From contig NZ_CP092915.1 in NCBI RefSeq assembly GCF_022557175.1, forward strand, positions 2,418,001 through 2,482,000: 64,000 nucleotides of DNA. Reading direction: 5' to 3'. The position numbers and the translations under genes are program-made. Below, one piece after another: positions 45,725 to 58,532 of this stretch. Every line of letters begins with the position of its first letter. Position 1 is the first letter of the stretch. The notes beneath the pieces were generated by a model that saw only the letters and a program-made list of their open reading frames with translations, was not told the DNA's origin and made no database searches. The DNA comes from Mycolicibacterium sp. YH-1 (lineage in GTDB: Bacteria; Actinomycetota; Actinomycetes; Mycobacteriales; Mycobacteriaceae).

Positions 45725-46803
45725 CGGACGTGATTGGGGCCGACCTCGGTCTTACACCTGCCGGTCTGACGAAGACCAGCGCGGTGCCCAGGACTGACGA
45801 GCCGCAGAAGGCCAAGGACTTCACCAGTGACCAAGAGGTCCGCTGGTGCCCCGGCTGCGGTGACTACGTCATCCTCAACACGATCCGTAACTTCCTGCCC
45901 GAGCTGGGCCTGCGCCGCGAGAACATGGTTTTCGTCAGCGGCATCGGCTGCTCGAGCCGGTTCCCGTACTACCTGGAGACCTACGGTCTGCACTCCATTC
46001 ACGGTCGTGCGCCGACCATCGCCACCGGTCTGGCGCTGGCTCGCGAGGACCTGTCGGTGTGGGTCGTCACCGGCGACGGCGATGCACTGTCCATCGGTGG
46101 CAACCACCTGATCCACGCGCTGCGCCGCAACGTCAACCTCACGATCCTGTTGTTCAACAACCGGATCTACGGCCTGACCAAGGGGCAGTACTCGCCCACG
46201 TCCGAGGTTGGCAAGGTCACCAAGTCGACCCCGATGGGCTCGCTGGACTACCCCTTCAACCCGGTGTCGCTGGCGCTGGGCGCCGAGGCGACCTTCGTCG
46301 GCCGGGCACTGGACTCCGATCGCAAGGGTCTGACCGAGGTGTTGCGGGCCGCCGCTACGCACCGTGGCGCCGCGCTTGTCGAGATCATGCAGGACTGCCC
46401 GATCTTCAACGACGGTTCGTTCGACGCCCTGCGCAAGGAGGGCGCGCAGGACCGCCTCATCAGTGTCTCGCACGGTCAGCCGATCACATTCGGCGCCGAG
46501 GGCGAGTTCTGCGTGGTGAAGTCCGGTTACGGGCTGGAGGTCGCCAAGACCGCTGACGTCGCCCCGGCGGATATCGTCGTGCATAACGCCGAGGTCGACG
46601 ACCCGGCCTACGCCTTCGCGCTGTCACGACTGAGCGAACAGAACCTCGAGCACACCGTGATGGGCATCTTCCGTCAGGTGAGCCGGCCGACGTATGACGA
46701 GATGGCGCGCGATCAGGTCAGCTCTGCCATGGATTCCAAGCCCCACGACACGGCGGCTCTGCAATCCTTGCTCCGTGGAAAAGACACCTGGACTGTCGAC
46801 TGA
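45721..46803 (+). CDS. korB: 2-oxoacid:ferredoxin oxidoreductase, beta subunit
   Basis: 360 residues. [13 protein letters not shown] carries the CxxC iron-sulfur ligands, [13 protein letters not shown] and [20 protein letters not shown] bind thiamine diphosphate and Mg2+ with NN downstream ([18 protein letters not shown]). It is the catalytic partner of KorA and is translationally coupled to it. Confidence 0.96.
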   Translation: MTDVIGADLGLTPAGLTKTSAVPRTDEPQKAKDFTSDQEVRWCPGCGDYVILNTIRNFLPELGLRRENMVFVSGIGCSSRFPYYLETYGLHSIHGRAPTIATGLALAREDLSVWVVTGDGDALSIGGNHLIHALRRNVNLTILLFNNRIYGLTKGQYSPTSEVGKVTKSTPMGSLDYPFNPVSLALGAEATFVGRALDSDRKGLTEVLRAAATHRGAALVEIMQDCPIFNDGSFDALRKEGAQDRLISVSHGQPITFGAEGEFCVVKSGYGLEVAKTADVAPADIVVHNAEVDDPAYAFALSRLSEQNLEHTVMGIFRQVSRPTYDEMARDQVSSAMDSKPHDTAALQSLLRGKDTWTVD

Positions 46804-47377
46804 CGTCACCTCTCCGCTGGCCGCGATCGTGCTGGCAGGCGGAGCCTCCCGGCGAATGGGCCGGGACAAGGCCACGCTGCCGTATGCGGGGCTAGATGGT
46901 GAGATCACGATGGTCGAGCACATCGTCGCGACGCTGAAGACGCGTTGTTCGCCCGTGTTCGTCATCGCTGCGCCCGGCCAGGCGCTCCCGCAGCTCGACG
47001 CCGAGATCCTGCGCGACGAGGTGCGCGGTGTGGGGCCGCTGCTGGCGACAGCGCGCGGGCTGCATGCGGCGGCCGCTGCCGGTCTTGACCTGGCCTTTGT
47101 CTGCGCCGTCGACATGCCGTACCTCTCCGTCGAGCTGATCGACGACCTCGTCGGACCCGCATTGCGGCTACATGCCGAGGTGGTCCTGCCGTGGGACGGC
47201 CGGGACCACTATCTGGCCGGTGTCTATCGCACCTCTCTTGCCGCTCGCGCCCACGAGCTGGTCGCCGCGGGGGAGCGCAGTATGCGCGCCCTCATCGGCA
47301 CCACCGACACTCAGCGGGTTGTCATGCCCGAGCAGCGGTCGCTGACCAACGTGAACACGCCCGCCGACCTGTTCTGA
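46775..47377 (+). CDS. mobA: molybdenum cofactor guanylyltransferase
   Basis: About 200 residues. [17 protein letters not shown] is the nucleotide-binding signature, [13 protein letters not shown] follows mid-protein, and [10 protein letters not shown] ends it. MobA attaches GMP to molybdopterin to make the bis-MGD cofactor that FdhF-type enzymes need. GTG 46775 gives a length close to M. tuberculosis MobA and overlaps korB by 29 nt; no clear ribosome binding site is present, so the start is uncertain. Confidence 0.92.
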   Translation: MEKTPGLSTDVTSPLAAIVLAGGASRRMGRDKATLPYAGLDGEITMVEHIVATLKTRCSPVFVIAAPGQALPQLDAEILRDEVRGVGPLLATARGLHAAAAAGLDLAFVCAVDMPYLSVELIDDLVGPALRLHAEVVLPWDGRDHYLAGVYRTSLAARAHELVAAGERSMRALIGTTDTQRVVMPEQRSLTNVNTPADLF

Positions 47378-48766
<1,389 letters not shown>

Positions 48767-48841
48767 TTCCCCGCGGTTCATCTTTCCCGCTTAGTTCTAT
48801 CTAGGTCTTTCCTTGGATCGATGACGTGACCGTTTGGATTG

Positions 48842-48881
48842 ACGGTGCCGGGCGTTTATTCGCCCGGCACCGTTTTCTTTT
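48842..48881 (+). terminator. rpfE intrinsic terminator
   Basis: Perfect 13-bp stem ACGGTGCCGGGCG / CGCCCGGCACCGT, loop TTTATT, then TTTCTTTT. The most canonical terminator in the window. Confidence 0.95.
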
Positions 48882-48918
48882 GTCCCAAGCACCCCAACGA
48901 CCCATCACGTCCCGATAA

Positions 48919-49566
<648 letters not shown>

Positions 49567-49572
49567 CACCGC

Positions 49573-50736
49573 TCAGAGCCCGGGTGGCGGTTCGGGAAGC
49601 CTGAACGCCGATCCCGAGGCCACCCACGCCAGATGTCGGGTGAGCATCGCCTCCGGGACGAGTGCCGAGGACCGCATCAGCGCGGCACTCAGGAACGCAG
49701 GCCGAAGATTCACCAGCTGGCCAATCAGACGCGACTCCCGGGCCAGCGAGCGCACGCGGGGACGCCGGATCGCGGCGAAACGGGTGAACGCGGCAGCCAG
49801 ATCCTCGCCCGATGCGACACAGCGCGCCAGGATCGCGGCATCCTCGAGGCCTTGGCAGCCGCCCTGGCCGAGATGAGGTCGCATGGGATGGGCGGCGTCA
49901 CCGACCACGACGACGGGGCCGCGAGACCACTGCCGGGCCTCGTCGCGGTCGTAGAGATCGTTGCGCAGTACCGCGTCCTCATCGGTCGCCGCCAGGAGCG
50001 CCGGGATGGGATCGGCCCACGCGGCGTATTTGGCTCGCAGATAAGCCAGTTCACCGTCGGGCGCCGACGCCCCCTCGGGTGAGCGTTCGGTACCGAACCA
50101 ATAGGTGTGCCCCTCGCCCAGGGGAACATGGCCGAACTCCGTGCCAGAACCCATGGTCTCGCCGGCCAGATCCGGATCCAAGGTGTACGCGGCGACTCCG
50201 CGCCAGGCGGTGTATCCCGCGTAGCGGTGCCGCAGTGCGCCGTTGAGGTGGCGCGCCACGACGGACCCGGTGCCGTCCGCGCCGATCACGCCGGCCACCT
50301 CGCGGGTGGTGCCGTCGGTGAGCGTGACTCGCACACTGTGGCCGGTGGGTACGAGTTCGGTTGCCGCGAGACCAGTTTCGATGGTTCCGGTGTGGAGTGC
50401 ACCGGCGAGAAGTTCCGTAAGCACCGATCGTCTAATCACCACGAGGGGTTCGCCGAGTGCGGTGACGATGCGCTCGGCGCTGGGGTGCCGTAACCACGAG
50501 CCGTCGCGCCAGCGCATGGCGCCCGCGGTCACGCGGCCGCCTGACTCGCGCACCGCATCACCGAGGCCGATGGCATCCAGCGCGGCAAGCGCATTGGGCC
50601 AGATGCTGATTCCGGCACCGGAGGAGGTGTCCGTCCGCTCCTCGACAATGGTGATGTGATGGCCTTGGCGCTGCAGGGCCACGGCGGTCGCCAAACCGGC
50701 GATGCCGGCACCGACCACGAGAATGCGTTGTGTCAC
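49573..50736 (-). CDS. FAD-dependent monooxygenase (UbiH/salicylate hydroxylase type)
   Basis: 387 residues. [18 protein letters not shown] binds [16 protein letters not shown] is the DG motif and [25 protein letters not shown] the GD motif. Class A hydroxylase without the thioredoxin-like tail. Substrate unknown. Its 3' end lies 6 nt from the convergent second rpf gene. Confidence 0.88.
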   Translation of the reverse strand: MTQRILVVGAGIAGLATAVALQRQGHHITIVEERTDTSSGAGISIWPNALAALDAIGLGDAVRESGGRVTAGAMRWRDGSWLRHPSAERIVTALGEPLVVIRRSVLTELLAGALHTGTIETGLAATELVPTGHSVRVTLTDGTTREVAGVIGADGTGSVVARHLNGALRHRYAGYTAWRGVAAYTLDPDLAGETMGSGTEFGHVPLGEGHTYWFGTERSPEGASAPDGELAYLRAKYAAWADPIPALLAATDEDAVLRNDLYDRDEARQWSRGPVVVVGDAAHPMRPHLGQGGCQGLEDAAILARCVASGEDLAAAFTRFAAIRRPRVRSLARESRLIGQLVNLRPAFLSAALMRSSALVPEAMLTRHLAWVASGSAFRLPEPPPGL

Positions 50737-50756
50737 GCAGATGAAGCTAGGTCAGA

Positions 50757-51287
50757 TCAGAAGTCGAATACCAGCAGTGTGCTGCTGGCGGTTGCGACCA
50801 CCGCGCCGCTGGCGTCGGTGACGACACCCTCAGTGAAGCCGACGCGGGACCCGGACTTGACCACCGTTCCGGTCGCGAGAAGTGGGCCGCTGGCCGGCCG
50901 GACTGCCTTGAGGTAGTTCACCTTGATCTCGATCGACGTGTAGCCCTTGCCCTGGGGCAGCGTGCTGTGCAGGGCGCAGCCCGCGACCGAGTCGAGCAGC
51001 GTGCAGACCAGGCCGCCGTGAATCGCGCCGATGGGGTTGTACGTCGATTCGTCGGGCTGGCAACTGAAGACCACGCGACCGGGTTCGACCGAGACCAGAC
51101 CGAACTCCATCAGGCCCGAGATCGGCGGTGGGGGAAGCGTGCCGTCGGCCATGGCCCGCAGGTAGTCGATACCCGCCATGGACAGGCCCAGGCTTGCGGT
51201 GGGGGCCGGATCGTGCCAGGTGACGACCTTCGAGCGTGCCTCGCCCCAACCCTCGCGGGTGGTGTCCTCGGTCAGTTCTGCGGTCAC
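50757..51287 (-). CDS. PaaI-type acyl-CoA thioesterase (hotdog fold)
   Basis: 176 residues. The hotdog core contains YNPIGAIHGGLVCTLLDSVAGCALHS with the HGG region, then KGYTSIEIKVNYLKAVR. It would hydrolyse aromatic or other acyl-CoA esters. Coupled to the HxlR regulator gene by a 4-nt overlap, so co-regulated with it. Confidence 0.88.
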   Translation of the reverse strand: MTAELTEDTTREGWGEARSKVVTWHDPAPTASLGLSMAGIDYLRAMADGTLPPPPISGLMEFGLVSVEPGRVVFSCQPDESTYNPIGAIHGGLVCTLLDSVAGCALHSTLPQGKGYTSIEIKVNYLKAVRPASGPLLATGTVVKSGSRVGFTEGVVTDASGAVVATASSTLLVFDF

Positions 51288-51667
51288 GGTGTCTCCTTCG
51301 TATCGATGAGGCTGGCGTAGCGGTTGTGCAGGTCGGGGTCATCGGCGGCCACGGCGTGCGCGACGCCCCACGCCAGAAGCGACTCAAGGACGGGAGTGAG
51401 TGCGCGGCCGGACTCGGTCAGCGCGTACTCATCGCGATGAGCCGTGCGCGGCACCCGGGTGAGGACGCCCGCGGCCTCGAGGGTCTTCAGTCGGGCGGCG
51501 ATGCGGTCACGGGGTGCCCCAGTGCCACGGACGATCTCGCTGAACCGCGTCGCGCCCAGGGCAACCTCGCGCACGACTAACAGCGCCCACCGCTCGCCGA
51601 CGACCTCGAGCGCCGCGGCGATCGGACACGCCCGCCCCGGCAGGTCAGCCAGCGGTGACGTCGTCAT
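51284..51667 (-). CDS. HxlR-family regulator
   Basis: About 127 residues. The winged helix has the family pattern CPIAAALEVVGERWALLVVREVALGATRFSEIVRGTGAPRD, including the N-terminal Cys often used for redox or aldehyde sensing. I chose ATG 51667: the in-frame starts further upstream (51688, 51703) lie in a palindrome that looks like its operator. First gene of a two-gene operon with the thioesterase. Confidence 0.87.
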   Translation of the reverse strand: MTTSPLADLPGRACPIAAALEVVGERWALLVVREVALGATRFSEIVRGTGAPRDRIAARLKTLEAAGVLTRVPRTAHRDEYALTESGRALTPVLESLLAWGVAHAVAADDPDLHNRYASLIDTKETP

Positions 51668-51685
51668 GGTGTCCAGCGTGCCAGT

Positions 51686-51710
51686 CATCGGTTTGAAAAT
51701 CAAACCGATG
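51686..51710. promoter_or_regulatory. HxlR operator palindrome
   Basis: Perfect inverted repeat CATCGGTTTG-AAAAT-CAAACCGATG just upstream of the hxlR-type gene and 78 nt before the divergent peptidase gene. Its position suits autorepression and control of both directions. Confidence 0.75.
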
Positions 51711-51787
51711 GATATTGCGATGAAGTCGCGGGCTCGCGCGGGTACGGTTCGCGGTTGTGCTGCTCTGCCTTCGAGACCTCAGCTGAT

Positions 51788-53773
51788 ATGACCGCCACCC
51801 CGTTCCACGACCTCGACGAGTTCCTCGCACTGCCCCGCGTCGGCGGTTTAGCGGTGTCACGTGATGGATCGCGCGTCGTCACAACCATCGCCGAACTCGA
51901 CGAGACGCGCACCGAATATGTCACGGCCATATGGGAACTCGACCCCGACGCCAAGCGGCCCGCGCGCCGGCTCACTCGCGGCGCCAAGGGGGAGTCGGCA
52001 CCGGCGTTCACGTCCGACGGCGACCTGCTGTTCGTGGCATCCCGCTCCCGGGTCGGCGCTGCCGAAGGTGACGACAAACCGCCCGCCGCGCTATGGCGCC
52101 TGCCCGCCGAGGGTGGCGAGGCGGTGGCCGAGTTGACGCTGCCCGGCGGTGTCGACGGTGTGGTCGCGGCCCGCGACGCAGACACGGTGTTGGTGCGCGC
52201 GAGTCTGCTGCAGTCGGCGGCCGGGGTCGAGGAGGACCGGCGCCTGCGCGCGCTGCGCAAGGACAACAAGGTGTCGGCAGTACTGCATCAGGGATACCCG
52301 GTGCGCTACTGGGATCACGACATCGGGCCCGAGCAGCCGCATCTGCTGACCCTCGACGGTGTTCGCGACATCACCGCGGATCCGGGCCAGGCGTTGCACG
52401 AGGCCGATGCGGACATCAGCCGCAACGGACTGTTCGCCGTGACGGCGTGGAACGCGCCGGCCCCCGGCGCCGCGGTTCGCGGCCGATTGATGCGCGTCGA
52501 CGTCACCACCGGTGAGCGCACCGTGCTCGTTGACGATCCCTGCGCCGACCTGTCCCACCCGGTGATCTCCCCGGACGGCACCAGGGTGGCGTACCTGCAC
52601 GAGACGTTGACCACGCCCACCGAGGCGCCCCGAATCACGCTCTGGGTCAAGGGTTTTGATAGCGATCCAGTCCGCCTGGCAGCGGAGTGGGATCGGTGGC
52701 CGACCTCGATCACGTGGACCGACGATGGTTCGGCGCTGCTGGTCACAGCGGACGAGGCCGGCAGGGGGCCGGTGTACGCGGTGGATCCCGAGCACTCGAC
52801 TGTCACCCGGTTGACCCGTGACGACTTCACCTACACCGATGTGCACGCCGCCCCGGGAGGCGTCCTCTTCGCGCTGCGGAGTTCCTACGCCAGGCCGCCA
52901 CATCCGGTGCGGGTCGACGCCGACGGAACCGTGACAGAGCTGCCGTGTGTCGCGAGACCCGAGCTGCCCGGCGACCTCGTCGAACTGAGCGCCTCGGCAC
53001 CGGACGGTACGACCGTCCGGTCCTGGCTGGCGCTACCCGCGGGTGCCGACCCGGCGCCGCTGGTGCTGTGGGTGCACGGCGGCCCGCTCGCCAGCTGGAA
53101 TGCCTGGCACTGGCGATGGTGCCCTTGGCTGCTGACCGCGCTGGGCTACGCGGTGCTGCTGCCCGACCCGGCGTTGTCCACCGGCTACGGACAGGACTTC
53201 ATCCAGCGCGGTTGGGGCGACTGGGGCGGTGCGCCGTATACCGACCTGATGGCCGCCACGGATGCGGCCTGCGAGCATCCGCGCGTCGACGGCACGCGGA
53301 CGGCCGCGATGGGCGGATCCTTCGGCGGCTACATGGCGAACTGGATCGCCGGTCACACAGACCGGTTCGACGCGATCGTCACCCACGCCAGCCTGTGGGC
53401 TCTCGACCAGTTCGGCCACACCACCGACGGCGCCTACTGGTGGGCCCGCGAGATGACGTCAGACATGGCCGAGCGGAATTCGCCGCATCGTCACGTCGGT
53501 GAGATCAGCACCCCGATGCTGGTCATCCACGGCGACCGGGACTATCGCGTGCCGATCGGCGAGGGTCTTCGGCTCTGGTATGAGCTGTTGACCGACTCCG
53601 CGCGGCCAGCCGACGACGACGGGGCCAGCCCGCACCAGTTCCTCTACTTCCCGAACGAGGGGCACTGGGTGGCGACGCCACAGCACGCCAAGGTCTGGTA
53701 CCAGGTGGTGGCGTCGTTCCTGGGCACGCACGTGCTCGGGGTCGAGACGGACCTGCCGGACACCCTCGGCTGA
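51788..53773 (+). CDS. S9-family prolyl oligopeptidase-like serine peptidase
   Basis: 661 residues from ATG 51788. An N-terminal beta-propeller of about 390 residues is followed by an alpha/beta hydrolase domain. Catalytic residues: Ser511 in GGSFGGYM, Asp585 in IHGDRDYRVP and His626 in NEGHWV. WVHGGPLASWNAW supplies the oxyanion region. No signal peptide, so cytoplasmic. It cleaves short peptides or acyl-peptides. Divergent from the HxlR operon. Confidence 0.92.
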   Translation: MTATPFHDLDEFLALPRVGGLAVSRDGSRVVTTIAELDETRTEYVTAIWELDPDAKRPARRLTRGAKGESAPAFTSDGDLLFVASRSRVGAAEGDDKPPAALWRLPAEGGEAVAELTLPGGVDGVVAARDADTVLVRASLLQSAAGVEEDRRLRALRKDNKVSAVLHQGYPVRYWDHDIGPEQPHLLTLDGVRDITADPGQALHEADADISRNGLFAVTAWNAPAPGAAVRGRLMRVDVTTGERTVLVDDPCADLSHPVISPDGTRVAYLHETLTTPTEAPRITLWVKGFDSDPVRLAAEWDRWPTSITWTDDGSALLVTADEAGRGPVYAVDPEHSTVTRLTRDDFTYTDVHAAPGGVLFALRSSYARPPHPVRVDADGTVTELPCVARPELPGDLVELSASAPDGTTVRSWLALPAGADPAPLVLWVHGGPLASWNAWHWRWCPWLLTALGYAVLLPDPALSTGYGQDFIQRGWGDWGGAPYTDLMAATDAACEHPRVDGTRTAAMGGSFGGYMANWIAGHTDRFDAIVTHASLWALDQFGHTTDGAYWWAREMTSDMAERNSPHRHVGEISTPMLVIHGDRDYRVPIGEGLRLWYELLTDSARPADDDGASPHQFLYFPNEGHWVATPQHAKVWYQVVASFLGTHVLGVETDLPDTLG

Positions 53774-53809
53774 CCCCGCAGGCCCTCCACCGACCGGTAG
53801 GTTGGGGCC

Positions 53810-55066
53810 ATGAGTGCAGCGCAGCGTGAATTCGACATCATTCTGTACGGCGCGACGGGATTCGTCGGAAAGCTGACGGCCGAGTACCTCGCCAGAGCCG
53901 GTGGGGATGCGCGCATAGCGCTGGCGGGCCGTTCCACCGAACGCTTGCGTGTCGTGCGGGACTCGCTGGGCGAGGCCGCGGCGGCGTGGCCGCTGATCGC
54001 CGCCGACGCGTCGGCACCGTCGACCCTCGCCGACATCGCGGCGCGCACCAGGGTGGTGGTGACCACCGTCGGGCCCTACACCAAGTACGGGCTGCCGCTC
54101 GTCGCCGCATGTGCGGCGGCCGGCACCGACTACGCCGACCTCACCGGCGAGACGATGTTCATCCGGGACAGCATCGACGGGTACCACAAGCAGGCCGTCG
54201 ACACCGGCGCACGCATCGTGCACTCGTGCGGATTCGACTCCATCCCTTCCGATCTCACCGTGTACGCGCTGTACAAGCAGGCACAGCGGGACGGTGCCGG
54301 TGAACTGGGCGACACGACCTTCGTCCTGCGTGACATGGCGGGCGGGGTCTCGGGTGGCACCGTCGCATCGATGTTGGAGGTGATGGCCACGGCGTCGGGC
54401 GATCCCGCGGCGCGCCGCGAGATGGCCGACCCCTACACACTGAGCACCGACCGGCAGGCCGAACCCGACTTCGGCCACCAGTCGGACACGCCGTGGCGAC
54501 GTGGCCGCGATATCGCCCCCGAACTGGATGGCCTCTGGACCGGTGCATTTCCCATGGGGGCGCCGAACTCCAGAATCGTGCGGCGCAGCAACGCCCTGCT
54601 CGACTGGTCCTACGGCCGCTCCTTCCGTTACACCGAGATGATGAGCACCGGCTCGTCGATCGCCGCGCCGGTTGCCGCGGCACTGGGAACCGCCGCGAAC
54701 GCCGCAGTGCTGGGTCTGGGCAGTCGCTACTTCAACAAACTGCCGCGCCGGATGGTCGACCGAGTGGTCCCGAAACCGGGCACCGGGCCGAGCGAACGCG
54801 CCAGGGAGAACGGGCATTACACCGTCGAGACCTACACCACCACAACCTCGGGCGCGCGGTACCGCGCCCTGATGGCGCAGCGCGGCGACCCCGGTTACAA
54901 GGCCACCTCGGTGCTGCTGGGGGAGTGTGGGCTGGCGCTCGCCCTGGACCGCGACGCCCTGTCCGATCTGCGTGGCGTGCTGACCCCGGCGGCCTCGATG
55001 GGCGACGCGCTGATGGCCCGGTTCCCCGCGGCGGGGGTGAGGTTGGAGACCGACCGTCTTGCCTGA
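53810..55066 (+). CDS. saccharopine dehydrogenase-like / trans-acting enoyl reductase family protein
   Basis: 418 residues. N-terminal Rossmann fold (YGATGFVGKLTAEYLARAGGDARIALAGRS), DYADLTGETMFIRDSIDGYH, and a C-terminal part with SFRYTEMMSTGSS. It matches the position of Rv2449c between rpfE and valS. Relatives act as trans-acting enoyl reductases on phenolic glycolipid or phthiocerol precursors; whether this one does is unknown. Confidence 0.88.
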   Translation: MSAAQREFDIILYGATGFVGKLTAEYLARAGGDARIALAGRSTERLRVVRDSLGEAAAAWPLIAADASAPSTLADIAARTRVVVTTVGPYTKYGLPLVAACAAAGTDYADLTGETMFIRDSIDGYHKQAVDTGARIVHSCGFDSIPSDLTVYALYKQAQRDGAGELGDTTFVLRDMAGGVSGGTVASMLEVMATASGDPAARREMADPYTLSTDRQAEPDFGHQSDTPWRRGRDIAPELDGLWTGAFPMGAPNSRIVRRSNALLDWSYGRSFRYTEMMSTGSSIAAPVAAALGTAANAAVLGLGSRYFNKLPRRMVDRVVPKPGTGPSERARENGHYTVETYTTTTSGARYRALMAQRGDPGYKATSVLLGECGLALALDRDALSDLRGVLTPAASMGDALMARFPAAGVRLETDRLA

Positions 55067-55161
55067 TCCGGCACGGTCGAACGCCTGTGGGACAAGGTCA
55101 CATTCGTCTAGTGTCGTCTGCGAGGGCTTCAACTACGCCAGCAACGAAGGTGGGAAGAACA

Positions 55162-55779
55162 ATGGCCGGTCTCGACGATCTCTTCGCGCAGATCCCGGTA
55201 GGGGATATCGCGAAGCAACTTGGCGTGAATGAGGGCGAGGTGGACGCGGCCATCAAGACCTTGGTGCCCGCGCTGGTCGGTGGTGTCGCAGAGAACGTGC
55301 AGGCCGACAACATCGACTCGAGTGACCTCGAATCGGCTGTCGCCGCGCATGCGGCGAGCGGTCTGCTCGATGGAGGCGTAAGCGTTGACCAGGTCGACGC
55401 AAAGGAAGGCGACCAGATCGTCTCGAAGATCTTCGGCGGCAACGACAGCAATCAGGTTGCGTCGGCATTGGCAGGTACCGGCGCAGGCGGCGGCGATCTG
55501 GTCAAGAAGTTGCTGCCGATCCTGGCGCCCATCGTGCTGGCCTACATCGGCAAGCAGTTCGCGCAGAAGAACGCGGCCCCAGCCGAGGCGCAGGCTCAGG
55601 GCTCCGGTGGCGGCCTCGGTGACATTCTCGGCGGCATCCTCGGCGGAGCAGGCGGCGGCGCAGGCGGCGGCGGCAACAACCCGCTGGGCAGCATTCTCGG
55701 CAGCGTGCTCGGTGGTGGCGGTGGCCAGGGCAACGCCATCGGCGAGATCCTCGGCGGCCTGCTCGGCGGCAAGAAGTAG
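55162..55779 (+). CDS. DUF937-type protein with Gly-rich tail
   Basis: 205 residues from ATG with GGTGGGAAG upstream. The N-terminal helical part (LDDLFAQIPVGDIAKQLGVNEGEVDAAIKTLVPALVGG) is typical of DUF937/YidB-like proteins. A hydrophobic segment lies around residues 117-130 (LLPILAPIVLAYIG). The C-terminal 70 residues are GGILGG/GSILGS-type repeats. Function unknown. The hairpin downstream separates it from valS. Confidence 0.82.
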   Translation: MAGLDDLFAQIPVGDIAKQLGVNEGEVDAAIKTLVPALVGGVAENVQADNIDSSDLESAVAAHAASGLLDGGVSVDQVDAKEGDQIVSKIFGGNDSNQVASALAGTGAGGGDLVKKLLPILAPIVLAYIGKQFAQKNAAPAEAQAQGSGGGLGDILGGILGGAGGGAGGGGNNPLGSILGSVLGGGGGQGNAIGEILGGLLGGKK

Positions 55780-55800
55780 CCGGTCGGTCCTTATCGCGAC

Positions 55801-55843
55801 AGCCTCCGACACCCAGCGAACGCACCGGGTGTCGGGGGCTTTC
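55801..55843 (+). terminator. terminator before valS
   Basis: Stem AGCCTCCGACACCC (55801-55814) / GGGTGTCGGGGGCT (55827-55840), one G-T pair, followed by TTC; 21 nt after the DUF937 gene. Confidence 0.75.
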
Positions 55844-55877
55844 GCGTATTGCGGTCCGTCCTTCCTAGAATGGCTCG

Positions 55878-58532
55878 GTGACCCCCAGCCCTGACAATCG
55901 CGCCGATGCCCTCCCCAAATCCTGGGATCCGGGTTCGGTAGAAGCCGACCTGTACCAGGGCTGGGTGGATGCCGGCTACTTCACCGCCGACCCGACCAGC
56001 GACAAGCCGCCGTACTCGATCGTGCTGCCCCCGCCGAACGTCACCGGCAATCTGCACATGGGTCACGCGCTGGACCACACCCTGATGGACGCGCTGACCC
56101 GCAGAAAGCGCATGCAGGGTTATGAGGTGCTGTGGCTGCCTGGCATGGACCACGCGGGCATCGCCACTCAGAGCGTCGTCGAGAAGCAGCTCGCCGCCGA
56201 CGGCACGTCCAAGGAGGACCTCGGCCGCGAACAGTTCGTCGAGCGGGTCTGGGACTGGAAGCGTGAGTCCGGTGGCACCATCGGCTCGCAGATGCGCGCC
56301 ATCGGTGACGGCGTGGACTGGAGCCGCGACCGCTTCACCATGGACGACGGTCTGTCGCGGGCGGTCCGCACCATCTTTAAGCGGCTCTACGATGCCGGGC
56401 TGATCTACCAGGCCGAGCGTCTCGTTAACTGGTCGCCGGTTCTGCAGACCGCGATATCGGATCTCGAGGTCAAGTACTCCGACGTCGAGGGCGAGTTGGT
56501 GTCGTTCCGGTACGGCTCGATGAATGACGACGAACCGCACCTCGTCGTGGCGACCACCCGGGTCGAGACGATGCTCGGTGACACCGCGATCGCCGTGCAC
56601 CCCGACGACGACCGGTACCGCGCTCTCGTCGGTCGCACGCTGCCGCATCCCTTCATGGACCGCGAGATCCTCATCGTCGCCGACACGCACGTGGATCCCG
56701 AGTTCGGCACGGGCGCAGTCAAGGTGACGCCGGCGCATGACCCGAATGACTTCGAGATCGGCATGCGGCACAAGCTGGCCATGCCGACGATGATGGACGC
56801 CAAGGGTCGGATCGCCGACACCGGAACCGAATTCGACGGTATGGACCGGTTCGAGGCCCGCGTCAAGGTGCGTGAGGCACTCGCAGCGCAAGGCCGCATC
56901 GTCGCGGAGAAACGCCCCTACCTGCACAGTGTCGGGCATTCCGAACGTAGTGGTGAGCCCATCGAGCCCCGCCTCTCACTGCAGTGGTGGGTCAAGGTCG
57001 AGACCCTGGCCAAGGCCGCCGGCGACGCAGTTCGCAACGGCGACACCGTGATCCACCCCGCCAGCCTCGAGCCGCGATGGTTCGCCTGGGTCGACGATAT
57101 GCACGATTGGTGCATATCGCGGCAACTGTGGTGGGGGCACCGGATTCCGATCTGGCACGGACCCGATGGTCAGCAGGTCTGCGTGGGTCCCGACGAGACG
57201 CCGCCGCAGGGTTGGGAACAGGACCCCGACGTCCTCGACACGTGGTTCTCGTCGGCGCTGTGGCCCTTCTCGACCATGGGCTGGCCCGATCGCACGCCCG
57301 AACTCGAGAAGTTCTATCCCACCAGCGTGCTGGTCACCGGCTACGACATCCTGTTCTTCTGGGTGGCCCGGATGATGATGTTCGGCACGTTCGTCGGTGA
57401 CGACGACGCGATCACCTCAGGTGGCGCGCGCGGCCCGCAGGTGCCGTTCGAGAACGTCTTCCTGCACGGGCTGATCCGCGACGAGTTCGGTCGCAAGATG
57501 AGCAAGTCCAAGGGCAACGGCATCGATCCGCTGGACTGGGTGGCGACGTTTGGAACGGACGCGCTGCGGTTCACCCTGGCCCGCGGCGCCAGTCCCGGTG
57601 GTGACCTGTCGATCGGCGAGGATCACGCCAGGGCTTCGCGCAACTTCGCGACGAAGCTTTTCAACGCGACGCGGTTCGCGTTGATGAACGGTGCCTCGCC
57701 GGCACCGCTGCCACCCGTCGAGGACCTCACGGACGCGGACCGCTGGATCCTGGGTCGACTGGAAGAGGTTCGCGCCGAGGTTGATTCGTCGTTCGACGGC
57801 TACGAGTTCAGTCGCGCGTGCGAGTCGCTGTACCACTTCGCGTGGGACGAGTTCTGTGACTGGTACCTCGAGCTGGCCAAGGTGCAGCTCGCGGGGGAGC
57901 CGGACGGGCCCACCAACGCGGTGTTGGCGGCCGTTCTTGACGCGCTGCTCAAGCTGCTTCACCCGGTAATGCCGTTCGTCACCGAGACGCTGTGGAAGAC
58001 ACTGACCGGTGGCGAGTCGGTCGTCATCGCCCAGTGGCCTGCCGCATCCGGTATCGCGTTGGATCCCGTTGCCGCACAACGGATCGCCGACATGCAGAGG
58101 CTCATCACCGAGGTGCGCCGGTTCCGCAGTGACCAGGGCCTCAACGACCGCCAGCGGGTGCCCGCCCGGCTCGTCGGCGTCACCGAGGCCGATCTGGACA
58201 CGCAGGTGGCGGCCGTCGCGGCACTGGCCTGGCTGACCGATCCCGCCGATGGGTTCAACCCGTCGGCATCGGTCGAGGTGCGGTTGTCTCGTGCCACGGT
58301 CGTCGTGGAACTGGACACCTCGGGCACCGTCGACGTCGCCGCCGAGCGGCGCAGGCTCGAGAAGGACCTCGCTGCCGCGCAGAAGGATCTCGCCCAGACC
58401 ACCGGCAAGCTCGGCAACGCCGAGTTCCTGGCGAAGGCGCCCGATGCCGTGGTCGAGAAGATCCGTGCACGCCAACAGGTGGCCCAGGAAGAGGTGGAGC
58501 GCATCACCGGCCGCCTCGCCGCGCTGTCATGA
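55878..58532 (+). CDS. valS: valyl-tRNA synthetase
   Basis: 884 residues from GTG. Class I signatures: HMGH at residues 60-63 ([15 protein letters not shown]) and [14 protein letters not shown]. The editing domain lies between (about 180-340) and the C-terminal coiled coil has [22 protein letters not shown]. It charges tRNA-Val. It overlaps folC by ATGA. Confidence 0.98.
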   Translation: MTPSPDNRADALPKSWDPGSVEADLYQGWVDAGYFTADPTSDKPPYSIVLPPPNVTGNLHMGHALDHTLMDALTRRKRMQGYEVLWLPGMDHAGIATQSVVEKQLAADGTSKEDLGREQFVERVWDWKRESGGTIGSQMRAIGDGVDWSRDRFTMDDGLSRAVRTIFKRLYDAGLIYQAERLVNWSPVLQTAISDLEVKYSDVEGELVSFRYGSMNDDEPHLVVATTRVETMLGDTAIAVHPDDDRYRALVGRTLPHPFMDREILIVADTHVDPEFGTGAVKVTPAHDPNDFEIGMRHKLAMPTMMDAKGRIADTGTEFDGMDRFEARVKVREALAAQGRIVAEKRPYLHSVGHSERSGEPIEPRLSLQWWVKVETLAKAAGDAVRNGDTVIHPASLEPRWFAWVDDMHDWCISRQLWWGHRIPIWHGPDGQQVCVGPDETPPQGWEQDPDVLDTWFSSALWPFSTMGWPDRTPELEKFYPTSVLVTGYDILFFWVARMMMFGTFVGDDDAITSGGARGPQVPFENVFLHGLIRDEFGRKMSKSKGNGIDPLDWVATFGTDALRFTLARGASPGGDLSIGEDHARASRNFATKLFNATRFALMNGASPAPLPPVEDLTDADRWILGRLEEVRAEVDSSFDGYEFSRACESLYHFAWDEFCDWYLELAKVQLAGEPDGPTNAVLAAVLDALLKLLHPVMPFVTETLWKTLTGGESVVIAQWPAASGIALDPVAAQRIADMQRLITEVRRFRSDQGLNDRQRVPARLVGVTEADLDTQVAAVAALAWLTDPADGFNPSASVEVRLSRATVVVELDTSGTVDVAAERRRLEKDLAAAQKDLAQTTGKLGNAEFLAKAPDAVVEKIRARQQVAQEEVERITGRLAALS

